A stretch of DNA of 64,000 bases, taken from Alphaproteobacteria bacterium (GTDB lineage Bacteria; Pseudomonadota; Alphaproteobacteria; UBA9219; RFNS01). A model generated the notes under the pieces. It was not told where the DNA came from, searched no databases, and saw only the letters and a list, made by a program, of their open reading frames with translations. Within the stretch, counting starts at the first letter, position 1, and every line of letters starts with the position of its first letter. A program made the translations under genes and the position numbers. Location: positions 1 to 64,000 of the forward strand of contig WGMR01000006.1 of NCBI GenBank assembly GCA_016124955.1, in the 5' to 3' direction. Shown here piece by piece: positions 38,708 through 47,851 of this stretch.

Positions 38708-40045
38708 TCAAACGCCGGCGACTGTCATGCCTTCAATACGCACGCTCGGCGCTTCAATCTCGTTTCTTAACCGTAAATCGTTGGCGGGAACGAGGTGCCG
38801 GAACATCTCTTTCAAATTTCCGGCGATCGTCATCTCGTTGACCGGAAAGGCAATCTGCCCCTTTTCGATCCAGAAGCCGCTGGCGCCGCGGCTGTAGTCA
38901 CCTGTTACTCCATTGACTCCCATTCCCATCATATCCGTGACGAAAAAGCCACGCTCGATGTCGGCAATTAGTTCCGCGAACGAAACTTTTCCTGCGGCCA
39001 TGTACACGTTGGTGGCCGAAGGACCGGGCGGGCCGCCGGGCGAACGCGCGGCATGCCCGGTGCTTTGCATCTTCAGCTGCCGCGACGAACGCAGATCGAG
39101 CAGCCATGTCGTCAGCACGCCGCTATCGACCAGGTTACGGGTTTGCGTCTTTATCCCTTCCGCATCGAACGGGCGCGAACGCAGACCACGCGCACGCAGC
39201 GGATCATCGGTGATCGTGATGCCGGCCGGGAACACCTGCTTACCAAGGCTGTCTTTCAAAAAACTGGTGCCGCGGGCAATCGCGGCGCCGCTGATAGCGC
39301 CAAGAAGATGCCCGACAAGGCTTCCGGCCACGCGCGGTTCGAACACAACGGGGACCTTGCCGCTCGGCATTTTGCGGCCGCCAAGCCGCTTGACCGCGCG
39401 TTCGCCGGCGCGCCTGCCTACGTCATCCGCCGCGCGCTGATCAGTGAAGAAAGTGGCTGAGGAATAATCGTAATCGCGTTCCATGGCGGTGCCTTCGCCC
39501 GCCAGCACCGCCACCGCGACATCGTGCCGCGTGCGCCGGTAGCTGCCCGCGAAACCATTGCTGCCGGCCAGCGTGACGGCGGCGGCGGCCCAGCTTGCCT
39601 CCCCGCCCGAAGAATTGGTGACCCCCGGCACGGCCAGCGCGGCCGCTTCGGTATCTTTTGCGAGCTGCAATATCTTTTCCGCCGCAGGTTCGCTGCCGTC
39701 ATCGGTATCGAGCGCGGGCAGCGCACCCGCCAGTTGCCCCGGTTCGGCAAGGCCGCAAAATTCGTCTTCGGGCGCAAGTTTTGCCATCGCGGCGGCGCGT
39801 TGCGCCAGTTCATCAAGCGTGGCGGGCGAAAAATCGGTCGATGACACGATCGCCTGCCGTTTGCCGATCAGCACGCGCAAGCCAAGATCGGCGCTTTCGG
39901 CGCGATCGAGCACTTCGGTTTTTCCAAGGCGGACCATGGCGGATTGCGATTGCGTATCCACCATCATGGCATCGGCGGCATCGGCGCCCGCACGGCGCGC
40001 ACGGGCAAGCAGATCGGTGAGAAGGTCGCGGCGGTCTTCGGTCAT
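38708..40045 (-). CDS. pmbA: TldE/PmbA-family metalloprotease regulator
   Basis: 445 residues. The TldD/PmbA pattern is seen across the length: N-terminal LLARARRAGADAADAMMVDTQSQSA, central DYDYSSATFF and AGERAVKRLGGRKMPSGKVPVVFEP, and C-terminal NVYMAAGKVSFAELIADIERGFFV, GVNGVTGDYSRGASGFWIEKGQI. TldD and TldE form a protease that processes peptide modifications such as microcin B17 and clears some antitoxins. Like PmbA generally, it lacks the HExxxH motif found in TldD, so it is the non-metal-binding partner. 6 bp downstream of the EAL regulator gene. Confidence 0.92.
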   Translation of the reverse strand: MTEDRRDLLTDLLARARRAGADAADAMMVDTQSQSAMVRLGKTEVLDRAESADLGLRVLIGKRQAIVSSTDFSPATLDELAQRAAAMAKLAPEDEFCGLAEPGQLAGALPALDTDDGSEPAAEKILQLAKDTEAAALAVPGVTNSSGGEASWAAAAVTLAGSNGFAGSYRRTRHDVAVAVLAGEGTAMERDYDYSSATFFTDQRAADDVGRRAGERAVKRLGGRKMPSGKVPVVFEPRVAGSLVGHLLGAISGAAIARGTSFLKDSLGKQVFPAGITITDDPLRARGLRSRPFDAEGIKTQTRNLVDSGVLTTWLLDLRSSRQLKMQSTGHAARSPGGPPGPSATNVYMAAGKVSFAELIADIERGFFVTDMMGMGVNGVTGDYSRGASGFWIEKGQIAFPVNEMTIAGNLKEMFRHLVPANDLRLRNEIEAPSVRIEGMTVAGV

Positions 40046-40051
40046 GGGCTT

Positions 40052-41212
40052 CTAAACCGGCGGCTTTTCGCGCCAGCCCTTGAGCCAGCCGGGAATATCG
40101 GTCGCCGCCATGGGACGGCCGATCAGGAAGCCTTGCGCCATATCGCAGTTTTTTTCCGCAAGCAGCCGCCATGCGCGCGCGTCTTCGACGCCTTCGGCCA
40201 CCGTCTTGAGACCGAGATTGTGACCGAGATCGATGATGGAATTGACGATTACCTGGCAATCCTTGTTGCCGGCCATGTCCATCACGAAGCTTTTGTCGAT
40301 CTTCATTTCGCTGAAGGGCATGCGCTGCAGTTCGCGCAGGGATGAATGGCCGGTGCCGAAATCGTCGATTGCGACGCCGATATTGCGCAGCCGGGTCCGG
40401 AGCAGCACGTCCATCGTACGTTTTGCATCCTTCATCGCCTCGTTTTCCGTTACTTCAAGGATAACAAGGCCGGTTGGAAGCTTGTGCTGGCCGCACAGAT
40501 CGTTGATGCGGTCGGGCAACGATAGATCGAGCAAGGAGCCGGCCGTGATATTCATGGAAACCGTCAGCTCCTCGCCGCCCGATTGCCATTTGGCCGCTTC
40601 CTTGACGCCGGCCTGAATGACAAAATCGGCGATCGGCTCCATCATGCCGTCTTGCGCCGCAGTATCGAGAAAATCCGACGGCTGCAAGATGCCGCGCACC
40701 GGATGGTTCCAGCGCACCAGCGCTTCAAACCCGAATACCTTGCGGGTCGCGATCTCGACGATCGGTTGATAATACATCACGATTTGCCCGCTCGAGATCG
40801 CCTGCGCGATATCGGCGGCATTCATGCCCTGATCGCCGCCCTGCGCGAGCTGATCGAGCGCGCCGCGCAGCGTGCCTATATCGATGGGTTTTTCGAAAAC
40901 ACCGAACACATCGAGCCCGTGCGCGCTGCCGAGACGGCGCGCGCTGTTGAGCACGCGGCTATCGGAACCGCTCATGAGGCATATCTTGGCCTGCTTGGCC
41001 TTATCGGCCAGCACGCGCAGCAGTTCGACCCCGTCCGTTCCCGGCATCATGAGATCAAGCATAATCACGTCGGGCGTGAATTTTTCTAGTTTGACGACGA
41101 CCTGTTCGGCATCGGTGACGATGGCGACTTCATAGCCCCGCCCTTCCGCGACGTCCGCGATGATCTCGCAGATGTCTTCCTCGTCGTCCACCACCATAAG
41201 GCGTTTTGTCAT
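40052..41212 (-). CDS. Response regulator with EAL c-di-GMP phosphodiesterase output
   Basis: 386 residues. REC domain (residues 1-120): MVVDDEEDICEI acidic pair, phospho-acceptor Asp in VIMLDLMMPGTDG, conserved Lys in FEKP. EAL domain (about 135-380): FGFEALVRWNHP, MNITAGSLL (Asn), VTENEAM (Glu), IDDFGTGHSSL (DDFG), MKIDKSFV (Lys), VAEGVED (Glu) and AQGFLIGRP (Gln). All residues needed for c-di-GMP hydrolysis are kept, so an active phosphodiesterase is likely. It lies 32 bp after the hybrid histidine kinase on the same strand and is probably its cognate partner. Confidence 0.93.
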   Translation of the reverse strand: MTKRLMVVDDEEDICEIIADVAEGRGYEVAIVTDAEQVVVKLEKFTPDVIMLDLMMPGTDGVELLRVLADKAKQAKICLMSGSDSRVLNSARRLGSAHGLDVFGVFEKPIDIGTLRGALDQLAQGGDQGMNAADIAQAISSGQIVMYYQPIVEIATRKVFGFEALVRWNHPVRGILQPSDFLDTAAQDGMMEPIADFVIQAGVKEAAKWQSGGEELTVSMNITAGSLLDLSLPDRINDLCGQHKLPTGLVILEVTENEAMKDAKRTMDVLLRTRLRNIGVAIDDFGTGHSSLRELQRMPFSEMKIDKSFVMDMAGNKDCQVIVNSIIDLGHNLGLKTVAEGVEDARAWRLLAEKNCDMAQGFLIGRPMAATDIPGWLKGWREKPPV

Positions 41213-41244
41213 GCCGATTCATTCCTTTCCGGCATCCTGCCCGC

Positions 41245-43962
41245 TCAGGCTGTCTTCCGCAACTGCTGTTCAAGGGCGCGGCGGATATCGTTAAGGGTGT
41301 AAGGCTTTTCGACTACGGCGACGGGGTTCTGTTCGAGAAAATCGCGCACGTTTTCGGTCAGCGTATCGCCCGTGACGAAAATGATGTTGCCGGCGAAATC
41401 CGGTTTCGCTTCGCACAGTTTCTGGTACATGGTCGGGCCGTCCATCACCGGCATGCGAAGGTCGCTGATGACAAAATCATACTTGCCCGCGAGCATCTTT
41501 TCGAGCCCGACCTGGCCATTGACCGCAAAATCGAAGCTGTGCCCGTCGGGCTGCAGCATATCGGCCAGCGTTTGCGCCAACTCAATTTCGTCGTCCACCA
41601 AAAGCAGCCGCAGCCCCTTGACCGGCTGCACCACTTGCGCCTGCGTGTCGTCCGCAATCCCTGCGCCCGTATCCGGCACAGGCATGGTGATGTGGAAGGT
41701 GGCGCCGCCGCCTTCGGTTTCACGCAGCTCGAGCCGGCCGCCATGCGCTTCGACGATATTGAGGCACAGCGAAAGCCCGACCCCGGTGCCCGCGCCCGGC
41801 GCCTTGGTCGTGAAGAACGGTTCGAACACGCGCGTGCGAATTTCATCCGGCACGCCCGGACCGGTATCGCTGACATCGAGGCTCACCGTTTTTTGCGCGG
41901 CATCGTGCGCGGTCTTGATGGTGATGATGCGCTTGCCATCCCAGCCCTGCATCGCTTGCGCCGCATTGAGCACAAGATTGGTCACGACCTGCGTGAGCTG
42001 ATCGCGGTCGCCCACGATCGGCGGCAGCCCTTCGAACAGCTCGAGCTTGAGCTCGACATTCTCGTTGCGCAGCTGATAGGCCAGCAATTCCAGCCCGGCG
42101 GCAACAGTGCTATTGAGCTGCATTTCCCGCCGTTCGGGCGGCTTGCGGCGCGCGATGGCAAGGAAGCTTCTGACGATACGGCTGCAACGTTCGGCCGCCT
42201 TGAATATTTTGTCGGCGCGGCTGACGGTTTTTTCTTCCTTCGAGCCTTCGCCCAAAAGCGTTGCCTGCCCCACGATGACGGAAAGCGGATTGTTCAGCTC
42301 GTGCGCCACGCCGGCGAGCAAGCCGCCGAGCGCCGCCATTTTCTCGCTTTGCTGCAGCGCATCCTGTTGCTTGGCGATTTGCGCTTCCGCGCGCTTGCGT
42401 TCGCTCAGGTCATAAAGGCCGATCACGGCCGCGGGTTCGTGATCGTAATCGATCAGCCGCGCCGAAACCGCCACCGGCAGCGCGGTGCCATCGGCGCGGC
42501 GCATCGCGAATTCTTCCATATTGGCCTGCTTGTCCTTTTCCAGCCGCGCGAACAGCTTCTGGGCATCGTCGGGCCTTGCGAAAAAATTGGCGAGGTTGCG
42601 GCCCATCACATCGGCCTGCGTCACCGCCAGCATCGGTTCCGCGCCGGGGCTAACGTATGCAAGCGCGCCATCGCGCGCGCGCGCGATCAACACAGGAACC
42701 GGATGCGCTTCCGTGATGCTACGGAATCGCGCTTCGCTGTCCTTCAGCGCGAATTCGCCCGCCTTCTTGGCGGTGATGTCGCCGAGCGAACCGACAAGCC
42801 GCACGACCTTGCCCGAAGCGGGGTCGCGCGTGGCCACGCCGGTCGAATAAAGCCAGCGCCGCTTGTTATCGGGCCGCAGCAGGCGGTATTCGAAATCGAT
42901 GGTTTCGTCCTTGCTGCGCCGGAACTGGCGCAACGCCTGCCGTACGCGCAGCCGGTCGGGCGCGTGGATCAGCCGCATCCAGTCTTTGATGCCTTGCGCG
43001 CTGTCGCGCAGGTTTTTGCCAACGATTTTTTTGAAACGGTCGGAAAAATAGACCGTATTGTTGACGAGATCCCAGTCATACAAACCTTCGTTTGCGCCCA
43101 GTGCGGCGAGCGAGAACCGCTCGTTGCTTTTTGCCAGCGCGCGGGCCGAGGTTTCCTGCTGCGCCGTGAACTGGCCCGCGATCACCACCGCGAACAGGAT
43201 CGCCGAAGTGGCCGAAGCGAAGTACATAAGGTTGTTGATGCCGAAGCTGGCGCCGAACACCCCAAGATCGTGCAACGGCGAAGCCATACCGCCGATCAGG
43301 TAAATCGAGAAGGCGAGCAGATGGATCGCGCTGCCCGATACCTGGCGGTACATGCCAAGCAGGCCGGTGAACAGGATCAGGCCGATGGTGAGCGAGCCGA
43401 TCGTGGGCATAAAAAAGTGCACGAGCTTGCGGTCAACCACGGCCGCGAAAACCAGCAGCAGAACCTGCATCCCGATCGCAATATAAAGCGCGCCGCCCAT
43501 ACCCGGCATGTGCGAGCCGACATCAAGGAAAGTCAGCGTGAAAAACAGGCTGGCTATATAGAAGCCGATCAGCGCGAAGTTCTGGAGATATTGCAGCGTG
43601 ACAAGATCGCCAATGCCGAAAGTTTGCACCACAAGATCGTTCGACATCGAAAGATGGGTGACAAGGAACAGCAGCATCAGGATCAGCAGCATCTGGCTGA
43701 GATCGCGGAACACCGTCCAGATAAAGAACAGGTAGAAGCAGGCGGTCAGCAGCACGCCGACCAGAAGGCCGAACACAAGGCTTGACCGCTCTCCGCCCAT
43801 CGCGAGATCGCTCGCGCCGGTTTGCGCAAAGGCAGGCATAGTGATAAAAGCCCACGCCAGAAAAGCCAGTAACAAGGACAAGCCGTGCCGCGACACATCT
43901 TTGCTGCATAGCAGCAAAGATTTCATCGTGCGGCTGGCAGGCTGGCCCTGAGCAAAGAACAT
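41245..43962 (-). CDS. Hybrid sensor histidine kinase: 7TM-PAS-PAS-HisKA-HATPase-REC
   Basis: 905 residues from ATG 43962; ATG 43926 (MKSLLLCSKD) is an alternative with a cleaner signal peptide and neither has a good Shine-Dalgarno. Domains in order: signal peptide, seven hydrophobic helices (about 60-290) like a 7TMR-DISM sensor, PAS with PAC (about 310-430), second PAS (about 440-550), HisKA with H-box AGVAHELNNPLSV, HATPase_c with N-box NLVLNAAQAM, G1 DTGPGV, F-box FEPFFTT and G2 GTGVGLSL, then a C-terminal REC with DD, VISDLRMPVMDG and EKPY. The internal REC suggests a phosphorelay or self-control. The neighbour is the REC-EAL protein, linking an unknown signal to c-di-GMP. Confidence 0.93.
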   Translation of the reverse strand: MFFAQGQPASRTMKSLLLCSKDVSRHGLSLLLAFLAWAFITMPAFAQTGASDLAMGGERSSLVFGLLVGVLLTACFYLFFIWTVFRDLSQMLLILMLLFLVTHLSMSNDLVVQTFGIGDLVTLQYLQNFALIGFYIASLFFTLTFLDVGSHMPGMGGALYIAIGMQVLLLVFAAVVDRKLVHFFMPTIGSLTIGLILFTGLLGMYRQVSGSAIHLLAFSIYLIGGMASPLHDLGVFGASFGINNLMYFASATSAILFAVVIAGQFTAQQETSARALAKSNERFSLAALGANEGLYDWDLVNNTVYFSDRFKKIVGKNLRDSAQGIKDWMRLIHAPDRLRVRQALRQFRRSKDETIDFEYRLLRPDNKRRWLYSTGVATRDPASGKVVRLVGSLGDITAKKAGEFALKDSEARFRSITEAHPVPVLIARARDGALAYVSPGAEPMLAVTQADVMGRNLANFFARPDDAQKLFARLEKDKQANMEEFAMRRADGTALPVAVSARLIDYDHEPAAVIGLYDLSERKRAEAQIAKQQDALQQSEKMAALGGLLAGVAHELNNPLSVIVGQATLLGEGSKEEKTVSRADKIFKAAERCSRIVRSFLAIARRKPPERREMQLNSTVAAGLELLAYQLRNENVELKLELFEGLPPIVGDRDQLTQVVTNLVLNAAQAMQGWDGKRIITIKTAHDAAQKTVSLDVSDTGPGVPDEIRTRVFEPFFTTKAPGAGTGVGLSLCLNIVEAHGGRLELRETEGGGATFHITMPVPDTGAGIADDTQAQVVQPVKGLRLLLVDDEIELAQTLADMLQPDGHSFDFAVNGQVGLEKMLAGKYDFVISDLRMPVMDGPTMYQKLCEAKPDFAGNIIFVTGDTLTENVRDFLEQNPVAVVEKPYTLNDIRRALEQQLRKTA

Positions 43963-44000
43963 GGAAGACTGTATGCTTGGAAATTGCTAACCAATGATTG

Positions 44001-44023
44001 ATTTTACGGTTAAGCTGTAAAAT
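44001..44023. promoter_or_regulatory. Inverted repeat ATTTTAC-N9-GTAAAAT
   Basis: Perfect seven-base arms (44001-44007 and 44017-44023) in the 115-bp gap between the hybrid kinase gene and divergent maeB. Position and symmetry suit an operator; the regulator is not identifiable. Confidence 0.45.
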
Positions 44024-44077
44024 ATGGCAAATCCCGTGCTACAACCCCCGCAATAAAGCAATAAACCAGGATCGAAA

Positions 44078-46342
44078 ATGTCAGAATCAGGAAAGCTTGT
44101 CACCGACGAAGAAGCCCTTGCGATGCACGCCAGCGGGCGCCCGGGCAAGCTTGAGATCAAGGCCACCAAGCCGCTGACCACGCAACGCGATCTTGCGCTC
44201 GCTTATTCGCCCGGCGTGGCCGCGCCGTGCCTGCGCATCAATGCCGACCCCGCCACCGCCTATGATTATACCGCGCGCGGCAACATCGTCGCCGTGATAT
44301 CGAACGGCACCGCCGTGCTCGGGCTCGGCGACCTGGGTGCGCTTGCTTCCAAACCGGTGATGGAAGGCAAGGCGGTTCTGTTCAAACGCTTTGCCGACGT
44401 GGATGGCATTGATATCGAGGTTGATACCCGCGACGTAGAGGAATTTATCAACTGCGTGCGCTATCTCGGCCCTTCGTTCGGCGGCATCAATCTTGAAGAT
44501 ATCAAGGCGCCCGATTGTTTCATCATCGAACAGCGCTTGCGCGAAATCATGGACATCCCGGTGTTCCATGACGACCAGCACGGCACCGCCATCATCGCCG
44601 GCGCGGGGCTGATCAACGCGCTCGATGTCACGGGCAGAACCATGAAGAACACGCGCATGGTCGTGAACGGCGCCGGCGCATCGGCCATCGCCTGCGTCGA
44701 ACTTTTCAAGACGCTCGGCATCCCGCACGAAAACGTGATCATGTGCGACACCAAGGGCGTGATCTATCAAGGCCGCACCGAGGGCATGAATCAGTGGAAA
44801 TCGGCGCACGCCGTACCCACCAAGCTGCGCACACTGGAAGAGGCGTTGAAGGGCGCCGATGTGTTTGTGGGGCTTTCGGTCAAAGGCGCGGTGACGAAGG
44901 AAATGGTCAAGGGCATGGCCAAGAAGCCGATCATCTTCGCCATGGCCAACCCGGACCCCGAAATCACGCCCGAACAGGTGCGCGAAGTGCGCAATGACGC
45001 GATTGTCGCGACCGGCCGTTCGGACTACCCCAACCAGATCAACAACGTGCTTGGCTTCCCCTATATCTTCCGCGGCGCGCTGGACGTGCGCGCCAGCACG
45101 ATCAACGATGCGATGAAGACCGCCGCTTCGAAAGCGCTTGCGGCACTCGCGCGCGAAGATATCCCGGACGAGGTTTCAGCCGCCTATGGCGGTCGCAAAT
45201 TGCGCTACGGGCCGGAATACCTGATCCCCGTGCCGTTCGATCCGCGCCTTGTTTCGCGCATCCCTTCGGCCGTGGCCGAAGCGGCGATGAAGAGCGGCGT
45301 GGCCCGCAAGCCCGTTGTGCTTGAAGAATACCAGCGCGAGCTGCGGCTACGGCTTGACCCGACTGCCGACAGCCTCGAGCTGATTTTCGAGCGCGTGCGC
45401 AAGAACCCGGGCCGCGTGGTGTTCGCCGAAGGCGAAGACGAGCGCGCGATCCGTGCCGCCATCCAGTACCGCGATTCCGGCTACGGCACGCCCGTGCTGA
45501 TCGGACGCGAAGAAGTCATCCGCGAACAGCTTGCAACGCTGAACATCGCGATCGATACACCGCTCGAGATTCATAATGCCCGGCTTTCCAAGCTTAACCA
45601 GCGCTTCACCGATTACGTGTATGAACGGCTGCGCCGCCGCGGCTACCTGTTGCGCGATTGCCAGCGCATGATCAACCAGAACCGGAACGTCTTCGCCGCC
45701 GTGATGGTTGCGACGGGCGAAGCGGACGCGGTGGTGACCGGCCTGACGCGCAATTTCGCCGTTTGCTACGACGATATCCGCAACGCGATCGATACCGCGC
45801 CTGCCGCCTGCGCCTTTGGGCTTTCGATCGCGCTCATGCCATCGCACACCGTCTTTATTGCCGACACGGTCGTGAACGCGGAACCGGACGGCGCATTGCT
45901 GGCCGATATCGCGGTACAATCCGCCACATGGGCCAAGCGCATGGGTCATGAACCGCGCGTTGCTTTTCTTTCGTACGGCAATTTCGGCCAACCCAAGCGC
46001 AAGGTACCCGAAGCGATTGGCGCCGCACTGAGCTTGCTGGACGAACGCAAGGTGGATTTTGAATATGAGGGCGAATTCTCTGCCGATGTCGCGCTCGATC
46101 ATGCCCTGATGCAGCGTTTGTACCCGTTCAGCCGCCTTTCCGGCCCCGCCAACATCCTGATCATGCCCGATCTGGTTTCAGCCAGCATCAGTTCGCGCAT
46201 GCTGCGCAAGCTGGGCGGCGGCACCATGATCGGCCCCGTGCTGAACGGGCTGGAAAAACCCGCGCAGGTTGTGCCCATGGGCGCGACGGTTTCCGATATC
46301 GTGACCGCCGCCGTTCTGGCCGCTTATCAATCCGTAAAGTAA
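44078..46342 (+). CDS. maeB: NADP-dependent malic enzyme with phosphotransacetylase-like domain
   Basis: 754 residues, the size of the hybrid MaeB proteins. N-terminal malic enzyme domain: [34 protein letters not shown] and [16 protein letters not shown] (NADP site). The C-terminal 330 residues resemble phosphate acetyltransferase ([45 protein letters not shown]); in characterised hybrids it has lost Pta activity and serves regulation. Makes pyruvate and NADPH from malate. Good Shine-Dalgarno (AGGA). Downstream hairpin at 46353-46368. Confidence 0.96.
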   Translation: MSESGKLVTDEEALAMHASGRPGKLEIKATKPLTTQRDLALAYSPGVAAPCLRINADPATAYDYTARGNIVAVISNGTAVLGLGDLGALASKPVMEGKAVLFKRFADVDGIDIEVDTRDVEEFINCVRYLGPSFGGINLEDIKAPDCFIIEQRLREIMDIPVFHDDQHGTAIIAGAGLINALDVTGRTMKNTRMVVNGAGASAIACVELFKTLGIPHENVIMCDTKGVIYQGRTEGMNQWKSAHAVPTKLRTLEEALKGADVFVGLSVKGAVTKEMVKGMAKKPIIFAMANPDPEITPEQVREVRNDAIVATGRSDYPNQINNVLGFPYIFRGALDVRASTINDAMKTAASKALAALAREDIPDEVSAAYGGRKLRYGPEYLIPVPFDPRLVSRIPSAVAEAAMKSGVARKPVVLEEYQRELRLRLDPTADSLELIFERVRKNPGRVVFAEGEDERAIRAAIQYRDSGYGTPVLIGREEVIREQLATLNIAIDTPLEIHNARLSKLNQRFTDYVYERLRRRGYLLRDCQRMINQNRNVFAAVMVATGEADAVVTGLTRNFAVCYDDIRNAIDTAPAACAFGLSIALMPSHTVFIADTVVNAEPDGALLADIAVQSATWAKRMGHEPRVAFLSYGNFGQPKRKVPEAIGAALSLLDERKVDFEYEGEFSADVALDHALMQRLYPFSRLSGPANILIMPDLVSASISSRMLRKLGGGTMIGPVLNGLEKPAQVVPMGATVSDIVTAAVLAAYQSVK

Positions 46343-46352
46343 CTTTCCGTGC

Positions 46353-46368
46353 GCCGTTGGTTAACGGC
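46353..46368 (+). terminator. Hairpin after maeB
   Basis: GCCGTT, loop GGTT, AACGGC, beginning 10 bp after the maeB stop codon. Only a weak T-rich stretch follows, so intrinsic termination is uncertain. Confidence 0.3.
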
Positions 46369-46471
46369 ACCTTGTAATCATTGGGCTTTGTTGCAAAATG
46401 GTTGTCTATTGGCTATGCTGGTTATTACTATTTTTATTTAACTAGTTGATGAATAGTGGTACTTTTAACGA

Positions 46472-47302
46472 ATGGGCACGGGTGCAGAGGCTTATGGCGA
46501 TCTCATGCACGCTTCTCTAGCGGGAGGCAAAACAGACGCACACCCATATTCAAACACAGCCCCATGCCATCCGAACATCACAAGCCATCTGCGCCGCACG
46601 CGCGAGGCAATTACCGGACGCGAGGAGCTTACGGTCGGCAGCCTGTTCGACATACTGCCGCTGCAAACCGGGATCCAGCTTCTGACCATTATCCTCGGCA
46701 CTATCGCTTTCTTCGTGCAATTCCCGGGCGTGGGCCAATTAGCCGGCGGCATTTTGCTGGCGCTTTTCTGGGCAGCCTTCAGGGGGCAGAAAGGTTTGCC
46801 GAAATCCATCAGGAACAAAAAATTGCCGGTGGAAACCACTGTTGCCGTTCTGCAAAAACTGGAAGACTTTTTCTCGATTTTCGAAAAAGGGCCGGGCGAA
46901 GAGCGCGCCGGACCCGGCAAACGCGTTTTTTATAATGACAAGCTGCTTGATGCGTTCTCAATCCTCATGGCGGCGGGCATCCTTGTGCCTGTTCCCGGCA
47001 CGGCGCTCGCCTGTTCGCTGCCGCTCGTGCTGGTGGCGACCGGCCGTTTGTGGAAAAACAACGCGCTTATAACTGTCGGGCTCGCCAGCCTGCCTTTCAC
47101 GGGCTTTGCCGCCTATCACCTGACCAGTATGCTGTTCGCCGCAGCGACCGGCCCGGCCGGAATGTTCTTTGCCGCCGCAGCAGCCGGCCTGACGGGCTAT
47201 TACTTATGGAACCGAAGCCGCAAGCAAACCGCACCCACAGCGCCACGCAGCGGCAGGCGCCCGGCAGCCACAAGCACACTTGCAGTTGCCGCGCTTTCGT
47301 AA
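46472..47302 (+). CDS. Divergent ExoD-like integral membrane protein
   Basis: 276 residues from ATG 46472; ATG 46505 (MHASLAGGK) is a possible shorter start. The ExoD signature appears in weakened form: ITGREELTVGSLFDILPLQTGIQLLTIILG, a region where RGxGxxLLxxAL is replaced, then LLDAFSILMAAGILVPVPGTALACSLPLVLVATGRL, equivalent to the second half of the family. About five membrane helices. ExoD in Sinorhizobium affects exopolysaccharide; its biochemical role is unsettled. A more typical ExoD is at 62251-62886. The upstream 128 bp are AT-rich with no clear ribosome-binding site. Confidence 0.65.
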   Translation: MGTGAEAYGDLMHASLAGGKTDAHPYSNTAPCHPNITSHLRRTREAITGREELTVGSLFDILPLQTGIQLLTIILGTIAFFVQFPGVGQLAGGILLALFWAAFRGQKGLPKSIRNKKLPVETTVAVLQKLEDFFSIFEKGPGEERAGPGKRVFYNDKLLDAFSILMAAGILVPVPGTALACSLPLVLVATGRLWKNNALITVGLASLPFTGFAAYHLTSMLFAAATGPAGMFFAAAAAGLTGYYLWNRSRKQTAPTAPRSGRRPAATSTLAVAALS

Positions 47303-47344
47303 CGGCGGCTGACCCGGCTATATTCCTGTGATAGGCTTGCGCCC

Positions 47345-47695
47345 ATGACCCGCCAGACAGCGCGGCACGCGACGCGCCGCATAATCATCCTGATCCTGCT
47401 TGCACTGAGCGCGCCGCCTGCCCGCGCCGACGTGCCGGGCATGACGATCGCGCTGCGCAACCACGAATTCGTGCCCGCCGTGATCGAAGTGCCCGCGGGC
47501 GTGGCTATCGCCTTGCATATCGTGAACGAAGACACGCTGCCGGAAAAATTCCGCAGCCATGAAATGGACCGCGAGCTTGTCGTGCCCGGCAACAGTGTCG
47601 GCACACTGGTGATCGGGCCATTGCGGCGAGGGGTTTATATGTTTTTCGGCGAATATCACGCCAAGACCGCGCAGGGTAAAATATTCGCGCGCTAA
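47345..47695 (+). CDS. Periplasmic cupredoxin-domain protein 1 (FtrB-like)
   Basis: 116 residues with a signal peptide (IIILILLALSAPPARA). The mature part is a small cupredoxin: MTIALRNHEFVPAVIEVPAGVAI, IVNEDTLPEKFRSHEMDRE and VVPGNSVGTLVIGPLRRG. The blue-copper Cys ligand is missing, as in the EfeO/FtrB group, where His and acidic/Met residues may bind iron or copper instead. Homologous to the next gene but upstream of the iron-type operators, so it may have a separate promoter. Likely works with the FTR1 permease at 48213. Confidence 0.8.
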   Translation: MTRQTARHATRRIIILILLALSAPPARADVPGMTIALRNHEFVPAVIEVPAGVAIALHIVNEDTLPEKFRSHEMDRELVVPGNSVGTLVIGPLRRGVYMFFGEYHAKTAQGKIFAR

Positions 47696-47762
47696 TAACC
47701 GCGCATCAGAATAAAATTCATATTTTTCAATATATTAGACGGCAACATCCTAATATTGATAT

Positions 47763-47777
47763 TAAGAACAATTCTCA
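47763..47777. promoter_or_regulatory. Operator O1, TAAGAA-N3-TTCTCA
   Basis: Near-perfect inverted repeat (one mismatch) centred 30 bp upstream of the perfect copy O2. On the minus strand the region reads ATAATGAGAATTGTTCTT, which matches the Fur consensus in most positions. The GAA-N3-TTC core also fits the alphaproteobacterial Irr box. Confidence 0.5.
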
Positions 47778-47785
47778 TTATTTGC

Positions 47786-47814
47786 TTGCCGCTAAGAATA
47801 GTTCTTATTATATT
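47786..47814 (+). promoter_or_regulatory. Predicted promoter of cupredoxin 2-FTR1
   Basis: TTGCCG (47786-47791), 17 bp, TATATT (47809-47814). The spacer contains operator O2. Start expected near 47821, 31 nt before the cupredoxin ATG at 47852. Confidence 0.5.
47793..47807. promoter_or_regulatory. Operator O2, TAAGAA-N3-TTCTTA, in promoter spacer
   Basis: Perfect inverted repeat lying entirely between the -35 and -10 hexamers, so an occupied site would block RNA polymerase. Its centre is 30 bp, about three helix turns, from O1, placing both on the same DNA face. An iron-responsive repressor (Fur or Irr type) is the likely reader given the iron permease downstream. Confidence 0.55.
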
Positions 47815-47851
47815 CACGGCCTGCTCTCATCTGCTGGGAAAGAACACATCC

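Noticed and set aside
38716-38726. CTGTCAT, half of a Pho box, near the 5' side of the PlcP-like gene.
   Set aside because: Only one half is present, it lies inside the pmbA coding end and its orientation is wrong for the minus-strand gene.
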